Source: Persicitalea jodogahamensis
GTDB lineage: Bacteria; Bacteroidota; Bacteroidia; Cytophagales; Spirosomataceae
Direction of reading: 5' to 3'
Assembly: GCF_014651615.1 (NCBI RefSeq)
Contig: NZ_BMXF01000001.1
Span: 2,389,731 to 2,453,730, forward strand
DNA length: 64,000 nucleotides
Under the pieces are notes generated by a model. The model worked only from the letters and a program-made list of their open reading frames with translations. It was not told the DNA's origin and made no database searches. The position numbers and the translations under genes were made by a program. Shown piece after piece: positions 36,483 through 44,900 of the stretch (position 1 is the first letter of the stretch; each line of letters starts with the position of its first letter).

Positions 36483-36806
36483 TCACTTGCCGGCGACCAG
36501 AGCATGAAGCGGACTGAGAATTTTTTTGTCGATGTAAAAAGTACCGAAAGGAACCATACTTGCCAACAAAACTTTCCAGGTAGTTTGGGTGAATTTCCAG
36601 TCGTACTCTACGCTAGCCCAAATCGCTTTGATCACAAAAAGGACAAAAAGCCCCCCATGGATAGGCCCGATCACCTGCACCAGCAATGGGGCACCCATCA
36701 TCCATTTTGCCGGAACAGCGATAAACATCAGAATAATCAAGGATAAACCTTCCAAAAAGGCCAGAAGGCGTAGTCGTCCAATTGATGAGGTGAGGTATTT
36801 TTGCAT
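36483..36806 (-). CDS. DUF3817 small membrane protein
   Basis: 107 residues with three hydrophobic helices: LRLLAFLEGLSLIILMFIAVP, VQVIGPIHGGLFVLFVIKAIWA and VLLASMVPFGTFYIDKKIL. The GPIHG and VPFGTF motifs are the marks of the DUF3817 (YdzA-like) inner-membrane family. Function unknown in the family. It stands alone between the sigma factor gene and the oxidoreductase gene, all leftward. Length is normal for the family. Confidence 0.85.
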   Translation of the reverse strand: MQKYLTSSIGRLRLLAFLEGLSLIILMFIAVPAKWMMGAPLLVQVIGPIHGGLFVLFVIKAIWASVEYDWKFTQTTWKVLLASMVPFGTFYIDKKILSPLHALVAGK

Positions 36807-36891
36807 AGTTGAAAAGGATGAAAACCGGGCTATTGGCAGAGGGTTGAAAGGGCCAAAATTGCTGATTTTTTCTTAGGTCACCGCCGCCCTA

Positions 36892-37818
36892 TCAGTTATA
36901 ATTACCGAGTTCCATCAAATCGTCTTCCACCAATTCAAAGTTCAGCCTGGCCCCCGCCGCATTTCCGGCTGCGCTGGCCATACTAAGTTGTCGCATGGGT
37001 GAGCTGTTGTCGCCCGCTGCAAATACCCCCGACACCGAGGTCTGGCCGGATGGATTAACTTCAATAAGGCCAGCCTCCTTGAGTTGGCAACCCAGCTGCT
37101 GCGCGAGATCACCGGGTAGCCGGGTGGGCGTCGGTGCGAACAAGGCCGTTACTCCGTAACGTGTACCGTCCTGCATTTCAAGCGCGCGAAGCATACCCTC
37201 ATTATGGTCGAGGCGAACGATTGGTACTTCCACTATGGGAATATGAAGGGAGCGGAGTTTATCACGCTGAACGGAAGTCAGAATATTTCCATTCGTAAAA
37301 AGCGTGACATCTTTACTCCAATGCTGAATGAGGGAGGCGTACATCTCGAGGTGATCCCCGGCTATAAACACTCCCAGGGACTGGTTTTTTACCTCGTAGC
37401 CGTGGCAATATGGGCAATGCAAAACTGATATGCCCCAGCAATCGGCAAACCCTTCTATGTCAGGCATGATATCATACACGCCCGTGGCCAGTAGGATTTT
37501 ACGCGCCTTTAGGTGGCTTCCCTGCTCCGTTTTTGCGCTAAAAACATCGTTGATTTTTGTGATGGAAAGTACCTTGTCATTCCTTACACTCACCGTTGGG
37601 TAAGCCAGGGCCTGTTGCCGGGCAATGGAAGTGAGTTCGGCCGGGGTAGCTCCATCGCGAGTCATGAAGCTATGGGAGTGAGGCGTGTTACGGTTGCAGG
37701 GTTGGCCGCTGTCAATAACCATGACTTTCCTCATCGACCGGCCCAGAACCAGGGCTGCGCTCAATCCGGCAACGCTGCCGCCCACAATGATGGCGTCGTA
37801 CATTTTTTTGGTTTCCAT
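36892..37818 (-). CDS. Thioredoxin-reductase-like NAD(P)/FAD oxidoreductase
   Basis: 308 residues, cytoplasmic. FAD-binding start DAIIVGGSVAGLSAALVLGRS, a CPYC redox pair in VLHCPYCHGYEV, and the C-terminal FAD motif SVSGVFAAGDNSSPM. This is the low-molecular-weight thioredoxin reductase fold. The second nucleotide motif (LGVFIAGDHLEMYASL) lacks the clean GxGxxA of true NADPH sites, so it may be a ferredoxin- or NADH-dependent or flavin-only member. A perfect 35-nt palindrome lies 12 nt upstream of the ATG, suggesting tight control by a dimeric repressor. It is monocistronic. Confidence 0.85.
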   Translation of the reverse strand: METKKMYDAIIVGGSVAGLSAALVLGRSMRKVMVIDSGQPCNRNTPHSHSFMTRDGATPAELTSIARQQALAYPTVSVRNDKVLSITKINDVFSAKTEQGSHLKARKILLATGVYDIMPDIEGFADCWGISVLHCPYCHGYEVKNQSLGVFIAGDHLEMYASLIQHWSKDVTLFTNGNILTSVQRDKLRSLHIPIVEVPIVRLDHNEGMLRALEMQDGTRYGVTALFAPTPTRLPGDLAQQLGCQLKEAGLIEVNPSGQTSVSGVFAAGDNSSPMRQLSMASAAGNAAGARLNFELVEDDLMELGNYN

Positions 37819-37829
37819 AAACTGTGAAA

Positions 37830-37864
37830 GGGTTGTATTTGCAACATTGTTGCAAATACAACCC
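37830..37864. promoter_or_regulatory. Perfect 35-nt palindrome, candidate operator
   Basis: Arm GGGTTGTATTTGCAACA at 37830-37846, one central T, and an exact complement at 37848-37864. It lies 12 nt upstream of the start of the reductase gene (minus strand). The inner core TTGCAACA-N-TGTTGCAA looks like a MarR- or TetR-type operator. The stem could also form in the mRNA leader. Confidence 0.75.
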
Positions 37865-37906
37865 GACGAATTTTTTAATAGTTCGAGGCAAACTCAAAAA
37901 AGGAAC

Positions 37907-39124
37907 TCAGATGCGGACCGCATTTTGAATCTTCCTGATGGCCAAGGCAAATGCCGCCATATCTTCTCTCGTCCCCAGCATAGCGTGTTGCAATATCCAG
38001 ACGGCCTCTTCTCCGCAAGCCCGCTCCGCCACGGGACATACTACCTCCGCGTAGCTGGCAGTCTCCGGCAGGGCGTAGCACATGAAATTTTTTTCCTGGA
38101 AAAGGGGCTGTTTGTAAAGAGGGTAGGGGTATCCCTTAAAACAGGGGACACCCTCGGCGGCCAGCATTTCCACAAATTTTTCTTTGGGTAAATTTTGGAA
38201 GCGGGCCGAGTCATACTTGAATATGTACAAATGGTGGCAGTGCATCGTTTCGCCGTGGCCCCGGGTCAAGGGCGTAATGCCCTCAATGGAAGACAGTAGT
38301 TCATTGAGCAACAGGCCATTCTGATTTCTTAGCTTCGTCTGTTCGTCCAGCCGCTTCAATTGGTGCGACAACAGCACAGCCTGCATGGGTGTGAGACGGT
38401 AGTTGCAACCCGGCAGGAAGTGGTCATACCACGCGCCTTCGGGAAGTCGGCCCACATTCCGCAGGGAGGCCATTTTGCGGTACAAGTCCGCATCGTTGGT
38501 AATCACGATGCCGCCTTCTCCACTCGTCAGATTCTTGGACGACTGAAAGCTGAAACTACCCGCGTCTCCGATCGACCCAAGTTTTCGCCCCTTGTACTCG
38601 GCGCCGTGGGCGTGGGCGGCATCTTCGATAACCCGCAGATTATGCCGCTTGGCGATGTCCAGAATGGCATCCATGTCACAGGCTTGTCCTGCAAAATGCA
38701 CCGGGATTATGGCTTTGGTGCGGGGCGTAATGGCGGCCTCGATCTTGGCAGGGTCGAGATTGTAGGTTTCGGGATCGATGTCTACAAAAACCGGTACGGC
38801 ATTGGCTTCGATGATGGTGGAAGCGGTAGCGATAAACGTATAGGGAGGACCGATCACTTCATCGCCGGGCGTGATGCCACAGGCGATCAGCGCCAGCCGC
38901 AACGACACCGAGCCATTCACGCAGCTTACGGCGTATTTGGCACCACAGTAGTTGGCGAATTCCCGCTCAAACACCTCAACCAGACCTGTGCAATCAGGAT
39001 TTCCCCATTGCCCGCTGCGTATGACATCGGCCACGGCCTGTACTTCCGTTTCATCAAAGATCGGCCAGGGAAAGGTGGTCTGGACAGCCTTGGGGCCGCC
39101 GTGAAGGGCTAGAGATTCGGGCAT
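37907..39124 (-). CDS. DegT/DnrJ/EryC1/StrS-type aminotransferase
   Basis: 405 residues from ATG 39124; the upstream extension to 39196 has no family likeness. PLP-fold type I marks: GNPDCTGLVEVFEREFANYCGAKYA shortened here to NPDCTGLVE, the cofactor region DEVIGPPYTFIATA, IEDAAHAHGAEYKGRKLG, and the Schiff-base lysine in SFSFQSSKNLTSGEGG. C-terminal CHHLYIFKYD completes the fold. These enzymes aminate keto-sugars for surface glycans or act on related substrates. No sugar-nucleotide genes are next to it, so the pathway is open. It is divergent from the membrane protein at 39263. Confidence 0.9.
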   Translation of the reverse strand: MPESLALHGGPKAVQTTFPWPIFDETEVQAVADVIRSGQWGNPDCTGLVEVFEREFANYCGAKYAVSCVNGSVSLRLALIACGITPGDEVIGPPYTFIATASTIIEANAVPVFVDIDPETYNLDPAKIEAAITPRTKAIIPVHFAGQACDMDAILDIAKRHNLRVIEDAAHAHGAEYKGRKLGSIGDAGSFSFQSSKNLTSGEGGIVITNDADLYRKMASLRNVGRLPEGAWYDHFLPGCNYRLTPMQAVLLSHQLKRLDEQTKLRNQNGLLLNELLSSIEGITPLTRGHGETMHCHHLYIFKYDSARFQNLPKEKFVEMLAAEGVPCFKGYPYPLYKQPLFQEKNFMCYALPETASYAEVVCPVAERACGEEAVWILQHAMLGTREDMAAFALAIRKIQNAVRI

Positions 39125-39262
39125 GGTTTCAGGTTTCGATTTTGCACTTAATACGAAATAGAACCCGGTTCGGGCTACGGAATCGTCCGAAATCAACCGA
39201 AATAGCCCAATCCTATTCCTGACCAGTACTTAGGGCAACCCCTCCTTACTATTCCCTTTCCT

Positions 39263-40540
39263 ATGAAGCACTCCAAAAACTTTTATCTGAGTTTACTGCT
39301 GGCTGGTATGGCGCTCGGCACGGCCTGGGCTATACGCGGACAGTTCGGCCACGAGCAGGGAGCCGCCTGGGCGGGGGGGATCGGGGCGCTGGCGATCATT
39401 CTGTTGGCCCGAAGGCCTGATTGGTACCCCAAAGCACTCAAAGCTGCCCTGGCCGGGGCCATTGGCTGGGGCCTGGGTGGGATGATCAGTTACGGAGTAG
39501 TGGTGGGCTACGGCCGCGGGTCCGATTTCGGGAATGTCTATTACGGGCTGATGATGCTTTTCGTGATCGGATCATTGTTTGGCTTTCTGGGCGGAGGGCT
39601 CTTTGGTCTGGTACTCGAAGAGTCCGAAGAGGAGCCAGTAGCCTGGCCAGGTTTGATGGCAGAAATGGTCACAATGGCCATCGTCGTTTATTTCTTCGTG
39701 GTTGAGCAGTTGGGTTACCTCATGACACCCCCGCGATCTGAGTTGTGGGCGGCTTGTCTGGGGCTGGCAATTGGCTTGGCTTGGTACCTGGTTCGCTCGG
39801 GACGTGCGGCTTCGCTTCGCGTGGCGGTATATGCCGGACTCGGGGGCGGGTTTGGTTTTGCCTTCGGGAATTTTCTGCATGTACTGGGAATTGCCTCCGA
39901 AATCAGTTTCAATTTCTGGAATGTGATGGAGTATAGCATCGGATTTTTTGGGGGCGCGGGCATGGCCTATGGTACTTTTACGGCCAACTGGCAGCAAAGT
40001 ACCCACGCCAAAGCCCCGACCCGGAGCTGGTTTCCCATCACAATGCTGGTGCTGGTCATTCCGCTCATTGTGTGGGATCAGTCTTTCGGTACCGAAAGAG
40101 TTCAGAAAATGGTGGAATCCATTCATCCCGCCAACGCCGAAGCACTGATCACCCTGACGCAGGCATTGCCATTGCTTGCCATTATGGGCGCCGGACTCTA
40201 TTGGTACTTTACTTTTCATTCAAGGAAAGAATCCGACGCACTCACCTTCAAGCCACTGTACTTCTTCTTTATCGCCCACTTTGCTTTGTATGCTTTTTGC
40301 AGCTGGCTGATCACCGGAGCGTTTCTAAGTACCTACCGAATCGAGCAATACCTCTACCTGATTAACTTGATCGTGATTGGGTTTTTAGTCAAAAAGGTCG
40401 GTGCTGATTTTCGGCCAAAAGAAAACCACCCTCGTCAATGGGCATCACTGTTTGGGGTAGTGCTGATCGTGATGGCATTGGCAGCCTTCATCGCGATCAA
40501 CTCGCATGAGGTTTGGGAGAAAGCCGCGACGCGTTTTTGA
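39263..40540 (+). CDS. Polytopic membrane protein, unknown family
   Basis: 425 residues with about 11-12 hydrophobic helices. The N-terminus carries a striking GMALGTAWAIRGQFGHEQ block, followed by glycine-rich helices (GWGLGGMISYGVVVGYG, GLGGGFGFAFGNFLHVLG, GFFGGAGMAYGTF). No transporter family motif is recognised. Conserved charged residues inside the first helix pair (RGQFGHE) suggest transport or a membrane enzyme. Monocistronic, cytoplasmic membrane. It could be a sugar or ion carrier; there is no evidence to choose. Confidence 0.75.
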   Translation: MKHSKNFYLSLLLAGMALGTAWAIRGQFGHEQGAAWAGGIGALAIILLARRPDWYPKALKAALAGAIGWGLGGMISYGVVVGYGRGSDFGNVYYGLMMLFVIGSLFGFLGGGLFGLVLEESEEEPVAWPGLMAEMVTMAIVVYFFVVEQLGYLMTPPRSELWAACLGLAIGLAWYLVRSGRAASLRVAVYAGLGGGFGFAFGNFLHVLGIASEISFNFWNVMEYSIGFFGGAGMAYGTFTANWQQSTHAKAPTRSWFPITMLVLVIPLIVWDQSFGTERVQKMVESIHPANAEALITLTQALPLLAIMGAGLYWYFTFHSRKESDALTFKPLYFFFIAHFALYAFCSWLITGAFLSTYRIEQYLYLINLIVIGFLVKKVGADFRPKENHPRQWASLFGVVLIVMALAAFIAINSHEVWEKAATRF

Positions 40541-40646
40541 TATTCGCCCTCCCAACTTATTTTATAAAATCTAACCGAGAGATCACTTCCGTTTTGGTAG
40601 TTTGTCATCGGGTACCCCAAAATTTAGGCCCTTTTTTTACAAAAAC

Positions 40647-40676
40647 TTGGAAATCAAAATTTCTTAGGTACTTTTG
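40647..40676 (+). promoter_or_regulatory. Promoter of the ABC/GntR operon
   Basis: TTG at 40647-40649, exactly 19 nt, then TACTTTTG at 40669-40676: a full match to the Bacteroidota consensus. Start of transcription should fall near 40683, inside the palindromic operator that follows. Confidence 0.8.
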
Positions 40677-40703
40677 TAGTGTACTATTATACTAGAACAC
40701 TAC
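40676..40703. promoter_or_regulatory. Palindromic operator, probably GntR (YtrA-type)
   Basis: A 28-nt dyad with GTAGTGTACTA on the left and TAGAACACTAC on the right (two mismatched base pairs). It overlaps the promoter end and start site of the operon whose third gene is a YtrA-type GntR regulator, so autoregulation is likely. Confidence 0.7.
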
Positions 40704-40710
40704 AACGGTT

Positions 40711-41544
40711 ATGATTCATCTGGATAATGTTTCCTTTGGGTACAGTAAGCGGAAGTTACTTTTCGAAAACCTGAGTCTCGATCTGCGGCCCGGTCATATT
40801 TTCGGATTGCTGGGAAAAAACGGGGCGGGTAAGTCGAGTCTGCTTCGACTGATGACCGGACTTCTTTATCCATTCGGTGGCCGTATCGAGGTAAATGGCT
40901 ACGAGCCGAAGAAACGGCAGCCCGCTTTTTTGCAGGATGTTTTCTTCGTGCCCGAGGAAATCTACCTGCCGTCGGTGACCGTGGACCAATACGCCGGAAC
41001 GCTTGCGCCATTTTATCCCCGCTTCGACGAATCGGAGTTTCTGCGTTATTTGACTGAATTCGATATCCCGGAAGGCAACAAAATGACCGGCATGTCCTTT
41101 GGCCAGAAGAAGAAAGTCCTGATTGCTTTCGCACTGGCCACCAACACCAGGGTACTTATCATGGACGAGCCGACCAACGGCCTGGATATTCCGTCTAAAA
41201 GCCAGTTTCGGAAAATTGTTTCCACCGCCCTGCGGCCCGACCGCCTGATGCTGATCTCCACCCACCAGGTACGCGATCTCGACAACCTGATCGACCACAT
41301 CATCATTCTGGATGACAGCCAGATTGTAATTCAGCACAATCTGGAAGCAGTGGCCGAACGGCTGTACTTTGGAACCAGAAGCCAACTTGAAAACGACACG
41401 CAGGTACTTTACGCCGAGCCATCGCTGCACGGCTACAATGCGGTGACAGAGAATTCAGAACGCGAAGAGAGCCGCGTGGATCTGGAACAGCTGTTCAATG
41501 CGGTGATGAAGAATCCGGGAAAAATAAAGGAGATGTTTGGGTGA
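40711..41544 (+). CDS. ABC transporter ATP-binding protein
   Basis: 277 residues. Walker A LGKNGAGKSSLL, Q-loop region FLQDVFFVPEE, signature MSFGQKKKV (F-G-Q in place of S-G-G), Walker B VLIMDEPTNGLD and H-loop STHQVRDL. The last ~60 residues are a family-specific tail. It powers the membrane protein encoded next (41599). Together with the YtrA-type regulator this matches YtrB-like ABC modules, often linked to cell-wall antibiotics or envelope stress. First gene of a four-gene operon with a clear promoter and operator 8 nt upstream. Confidence 0.95.
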   Translation: MIHLDNVSFGYSKRKLLFENLSLDLRPGHIFGLLGKNGAGKSSLLRLMTGLLYPFGGRIEVNGYEPKKRQPAFLQDVFFVPEEIYLPSVTVDQYAGTLAPFYPRFDESEFLRYLTEFDIPEGNKMTGMSFGQKKKVLIAFALATNTRVLIMDEPTNGLDIPSKSQFRKIVSTALRPDRLMLISTHQVRDLDNLIDHIIILDDSQIVIQHNLEAVAERLYFGTRSQLENDTQVLYAEPSLHGYNAVTENSEREESRVDLEQLFNAVMKNPGKIKEMFG

Positions 41545-41598
41545 GAGAGGAATAAAGAATTCGCAGAAACTAAAAACCGACTAATCAATTCAACCCAT

Positions 41599-42384
41599 AT
41601 GAACCAGACTTTCGATTTTCAACGCTTCCTGCTGATGACCAGACTGGAAATTGCCGAAAAAGGGCGGAATCAGTTGTTGATGGCAGGGGTCATGGTCGGC
41701 GCATTGCTGCTTATGATGCTCCCGATTATGTTCAGCACGGAATACCGCACTTCGCTTAGCGAACTTCACAGCCTAGCCCTGCTGTTACTGGTACTTTTTG
41801 GCGGAAGCCTTTATACAATTCAGGTTTTCGTACAATACGATACAACCAACTCCACCATCGCTGCCCTGATGGTGCCCGCTTCCCGATTGGAAAAGTTCCT
41901 GAGTACGCTGGTATTAAATCTGGCATTTATTGTGCCCTTCGTATTGCTCGCTTGGGGGCTGCATTTCTGGACAATAGATTATGCAAACAATCATTTGCTT
42001 TCCGGTGAAGACAAATACGAAAGGCTTCCCGGATCAGTAATAAACACTGTTATCACATTGACGATGGTCATCCAGAGTGTGGTATTTTTTGGCGCAATGT
42101 ACTTTACAAAAGCCGCTTACATTAAAACTGCCGCAACATTTATCGTCATAGCTGGTTTGGGGGCGGCGGCCAACAACTACATGGCCCAAAGCATGATGCC
42201 TTCATCTACCTACTTCTCCGCCACGCCTTTCAGTTCCTGGCGAATACGCCTGAATGACGCAGGGCCATTTTATAACGTTGATCTTCCGGAGTCAATGCAA
42301 CTTTTCGTCAGCGGATTACCGATTATTATTATGCTGGCACTCTGGTATATTACCTATGTGCGGTTGGTGGAGAAAGAAGTTTAA
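41599..42384 (+). CDS. ABC transporter membrane subunit
   Basis: 261 residues with six hydrophobic helices (LLMAGVMVGALLLMMLPIMF, LALLLLVLFGGSLYTIQVFV, VLNLAFIVPFVLLAWGLHF, VITLTMVIQSVVFFGAMYF, TAATFIVIAGLGAAANN, LFVSGLPIIIMLALWYITYV). This is the ABC-2-like permease pattern. It pairs with the ATPase 54 nt upstream; the regulator gene starts 15 nt downstream. The transported substrate is not known; export of peptide antibiotics or response to wall stress is inferred from YtrA-type operons. Confidence 0.85.
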   Translation: MNQTFDFQRFLLMTRLEIAEKGRNQLLMAGVMVGALLLMMLPIMFSTEYRTSLSELHSLALLLLVLFGGSLYTIQVFVQYDTTNSTIAALMVPASRLEKFLSTLVLNLAFIVPFVLLAWGLHFWTIDYANNHLLSGEDKYERLPGSVINTVITLTMVIQSVVFFGAMYFTKAAYIKTAATFIVIAGLGAAANNYMAQSMMPSSTYFSATPFSSWRIRLNDAGPFYNVDLPESMQLFVSGLPIIIMLALWYITYVRLVEKEV

Positions 42385-42399
42385 CCCAGTATCCAAAAA

Positions 42400-42780
42400 A
42401 TGGAATTTAAAGAGAAACAATCTATCTATATTCAAATTGCGGACTACATCAGCGAGCAGATTTTACTGGGTTTCTGGCCGCCGGGGGAGCGTATACCTTC
42501 GGTGCGCGATCTGGCCGCTTCACTGGAGGTGAACCCGAATACGGTAGTTCGCACGTACGAATTTTTACAGGCTAAAAATATCATTTCCAGTCAGCGGGGC
42601 ATTGGGTATTCGGCGGCGGAAAATGCAATTGATCTCATTCAGGCCGACCGGAGAGAGCGTTTTCTGGAAACCGAGTTGCCCGAGTTTTTTAAAACCATGT
42701 ATTTGCTGAATATCAGCCTGGAAGATCTACGAACCCGCTACGCCAAATTCGTAGCAGTCGAATATCCGTCAACTACCTAA
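42400..42780 (+). CDS. GntR family regulator, YtrA subfamily
   Basis: 126 residues. N-terminal winged helix-turn-helix (QSIYIQIADYISEQILLG, GERIPSVRDLAASLEVNPNTVVRTYEFLQ, SQRGIGYSA) with the short C-terminal dimer helix pair of the YtrA group instead of a ligand-binding domain. It likely binds the dyad at 40676-40703 and represses its own operon until envelope stress. It is third gene of the operon, unlike Bacillus ytr where it is first. Spacing to both neighbours is under 20 nt. Confidence 0.9.
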   Translation: MEFKEKQSIYIQIADYISEQILLGFWPPGERIPSVRDLAASLEVNPNTVVRTYEFLQAKNIISSQRGIGYSAAENAIDLIQADRRERFLETELPEFFKTMYLLNISLEDLRTRYAKFVAVEYPSTT

Positions 42781-42789
42781 AAAAACATT

Positions 42790-43488
42790 ATGAAAACCAG
42801 TAATCTGTTACTTCTCGGGCTACTTTCTTTTTTGTTCATCGCTATGGTCGGGGTGGATCTCTCTCTCAAAAAGGAGTTCGCGCGGATCGACCGAAACGAC
42901 CCTTATTACGGCTACTCCAAAGAGCCTTTAAAACCTTTTAAATACATAAAGCTTCGGGGAAGCAACTTCACCCTGACCCAAATTCGGCCGGGCAAGCAGT
43001 TCGAAATCAGAGGCCTGGAATTTGAGGATTATCCGGGCAAACCTACCGTAAAATGGGAGGTAGTTTCTGATACACTTTACGTAAATTTCAAGAAAGGAGA
43101 AGTCTACAATCCCCATTATGACGTTTACCAGGCTCTTAATCAGGGCGTGGGAATTTACATCCTGGCCCCCGAGCTGTCGGGCATCAACTCGACAGGAATT
43201 GTAAGTAAGGTCACGGGTTGGCCGGGTGGAGATTTCAGTGTGGTTCAATCAGGAAGCGGGATGCATTTATCGGACAATGGTTTTGATAACCTCAGCATAA
43301 TTTCAAAAGGGCGGGGTTATGTGGCAGCACTCACGGATAACCATCTTGGTAGCACTCGCCTGCAAGTACGGGATAGCAGCACGTTCCAGGCTGATAAAAA
43401 TGTCTTCAAAACCTTTCAGATGCAGGTCGATAGTACTTCAACCGTCACGCTTCCGGGAAATCTCCTGAATAAAAATATTAACTTATAA
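42790..43488 (+). CDS. Periplasmic/anchored protein with adhesin-like beta-helix, unknown
   Basis: 232 residues. An N-terminal hydrophobic stretch (LLLLGLLSFLFIAMVGVDL) is a signal or anchor. The rest is beta-rich with turns such as FKYIKLRGSNFTLTQIRPG, SGINSTGIVSKVTGW, VVQSGSGMHLSDNGFDNLSIISKGRG and NHLGSTRLQVRDSSTFQA, like the right-handed beta pattern of DUF2807 (head GIN) proteins. Last gene of the ABC/GntR operon, 9 nt after the regulator, followed by a strong terminator. It may sense or respond to envelope damage, but that is inference. Confidence 0.7.
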   Translation: MKTSNLLLLGLLSFLFIAMVGVDLSLKKEFARIDRNDPYYGYSKEPLKPFKYIKLRGSNFTLTQIRPGKQFEIRGLEFEDYPGKPTVKWEVVSDTLYVNFKKGEVYNPHYDVYQALNQGVGIYILAPELSGINSTGIVSKVTGWPGGDFSVVQSGSGMHLSDNGFDNLSIISKGRGYVAALTDNHLGSTRLQVRDSSTFQADKNVFKTFQMQVDSTSTVTLPGNLLNKNINL

Positions 43489-43503
43489 AAGCATCTACTA
43501 GCC

Positions 43504-43550
43504 AAAAGGCCGCCCAGTGTTCAGCATAATCGAACACTGGGCGGCCTTTT
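43504..43550. terminator. Strong bidirectional terminator
   Basis: Perfect 19-bp stem: AAAAGGCCGCCCAGTGTTC at 43504-43522, 9-nt loop, complement at 43532-43550 ending in TTTT. It closes the ABC/GntR operon (+) and can also stop the small gene at 43622-43855 (-). Confidence 0.95.
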
Positions 43551-43621
43551 AATTTATGAAGCAAGATTAGCAAAAGGCTGAAAACAGGACTCTGCGCGAA
43601 TTAGCTATTGATCCATAAAAT

Positions 43622-43855
43622 TTAGTCCAATCCATTCAGCAAAGCTTCAACCGGGCGAGTCTTCTCCTCGTCATCCTCTACAAGTCCCTGTGACTTAAAT
43701 TCCATCTTGACATTCTCCCAGGCTTTTTTCTGCTCGTCAGTGAGCGAATTCTCCAATTGATCCTGATTTTCGATTTGAACAAAATCAAGGGTATTCATCA
43801 TTTGCATGAAAGATGTAAATTGATGGTCTGGCACGTTAATAATGATCTTTTTCAT
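43622..43855 (-). CDS. Small antitoxin-like protein, unknown
   Basis: 77 residues. It begins with a beta strand and helix (KKIIINVPDHQFTSFMQMMNTLDFVQIE) and continues as an acidic, charged helix (SLTDEQKKAWENVKMEFKSQGL, VEDDEEKTR). Bacteroidota have many such proteins of 70-90 residues annotated as addiction-module or RelB-like antitoxins. No toxin gene is adjacent: the neighbours are a terminator and a divergent LEA-type gene. It may be an orphan antitoxin or something else. Codon use looks normal for the window. Confidence 0.6.
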   Translation of the reverse strand: MKKIIINVPDHQFTSFMQMMNTLDFVQIENQDQLENSLTDEQKKAWENVKMEFKSQGLVEDDEEKTRPVEALLNGLD

Positions 43856-43975
43856 GGTCTTAGGCTTTTATAGGTTTACGGAATTGCATAAAGAATCATT
43901 CCGTTGGCCTATAAGTCAAAGAAAATTCAGAGACTGCTGTTCGCCAAGCAGGTCAAATCATAACCCATACTATTC

Positions 43976-44893
43976 ATGAATCTCAGTACAACCGCTAAAA
44001 CCCTTTTAATCGTATTCGTACTTGTTCTACTTGGCGCGGCAGGTTGGTATTTCTACAAAAAAGAAAGTGGTAATCCTGAATCAGGCTTAAAGCCCCGGCT
44101 TGAAATGGCGGAAGTCCGCATTGGGGCCATTACGGACAGTACCCTGGATGTGGCGCTGAATTTGCTCCTGCACAACCCGCTCCCTGTTGGGCTGGATGTG
44201 GCAGACATGGCCTATTCAGTCCGCATGAATGAGACGGTCATTCTTGAAGACAACTACGCTAAGGCGTTTGTAGTGAAGGCTAGCGATAGCAGTTCGCTGG
44301 ACATTGCCACGCAGCTGAACCTCAAAAACCTCATCGCCGAAGTCAATCAACAGGATAAGCTGGGGAATGACAGCGCCGACTACCATTTTGAAGGAGTATT
44401 TCACCTGAGAAAGCCTTTCTTGGGTAAAGACACGCTCCGCTTGGCGATGGATAAGCGGGCCTTTGTATACCATTTGCCGGAGGTTAAGGTTGTCGGTTTT
44501 AATCTGGAAAAATTTCGGCTGAACCAATCCGAAGTACTGCTCAGGCTGCAGGTGACCAACAAAAACCCGTTTACGTTGGAATTCAAGAATCCCAGTTACT
44601 CGCTCGACGTCGGAGAGCAGGGCAATATCATGAGAGGTACCAGCTCCGGTGGTACAAAAGTTGGCAAGAACAGCAGCCAAATCTATGAAGTGCCTTTCAC
44701 CATTGATATGGGGGAGTTGCTCAAAACTGGCGGTCAACTTCTCTTTCAGGGAAATGATCTGCCTTTCAAGTTCAACTTCAAATGCAAGCTGGCTTCAGAC
44801 AACGAGATGCTCAACAACAGCGACCTGAACTACGTTGTAGACGGCACCATGCAAGACTTGAAGGAGCTGAAAGCCATGATGGAAAAAAAGTAG
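43976..44893 (+). CDS. LEA type 2 / WHy-domain envelope protein
   Basis: 305 residues. An N-terminal membrane anchor (TAKTLLIVFVLVLLGAAGWYFY) is followed by two beta-sandwich repeats of the water-stress/hypersensitive-response type: LEMAEVRIGAITDSTLDVALNLLLHNPLPVGLDV (seen as DSTLDVALNLLLHNPLP) and LNQSEVLLRLQVTNKNPFTLEF. The 'xxNP' after a hydrophobic strand is the hallmark of LEA_2. It should lie in the periplasm, held by the anchor. Function is unknown; plant relatives are tied to desiccation. It is convergent with the DinB gene 7 nt away. Confidence 0.75.
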   Translation: MNLSTTAKTLLIVFVLVLLGAAGWYFYKKESGNPESGLKPRLEMAEVRIGAITDSTLDVALNLLLHNPLPVGLDVADMAYSVRMNETVILEDNYAKAFVVKASDSSSLDIATQLNLKNLIAEVNQQDKLGNDSADYHFEGVFHLRKPFLGKDTLRLAMDKRAFVYHLPEVKVVGFNLEKFRLNQSEVLLRLQVTNKNPFTLEFKNPSYSLDVGEQGNIMRGTSSGGTKVGKNSSQIYEVPFTIDMGELLKTGGQLLFQGNDLPFKFNFKCKLASDNEMLNNSDLNYVVDGTMQDLKELKAMMEKK

Positions 44894-44900
44894 CTCTGGT

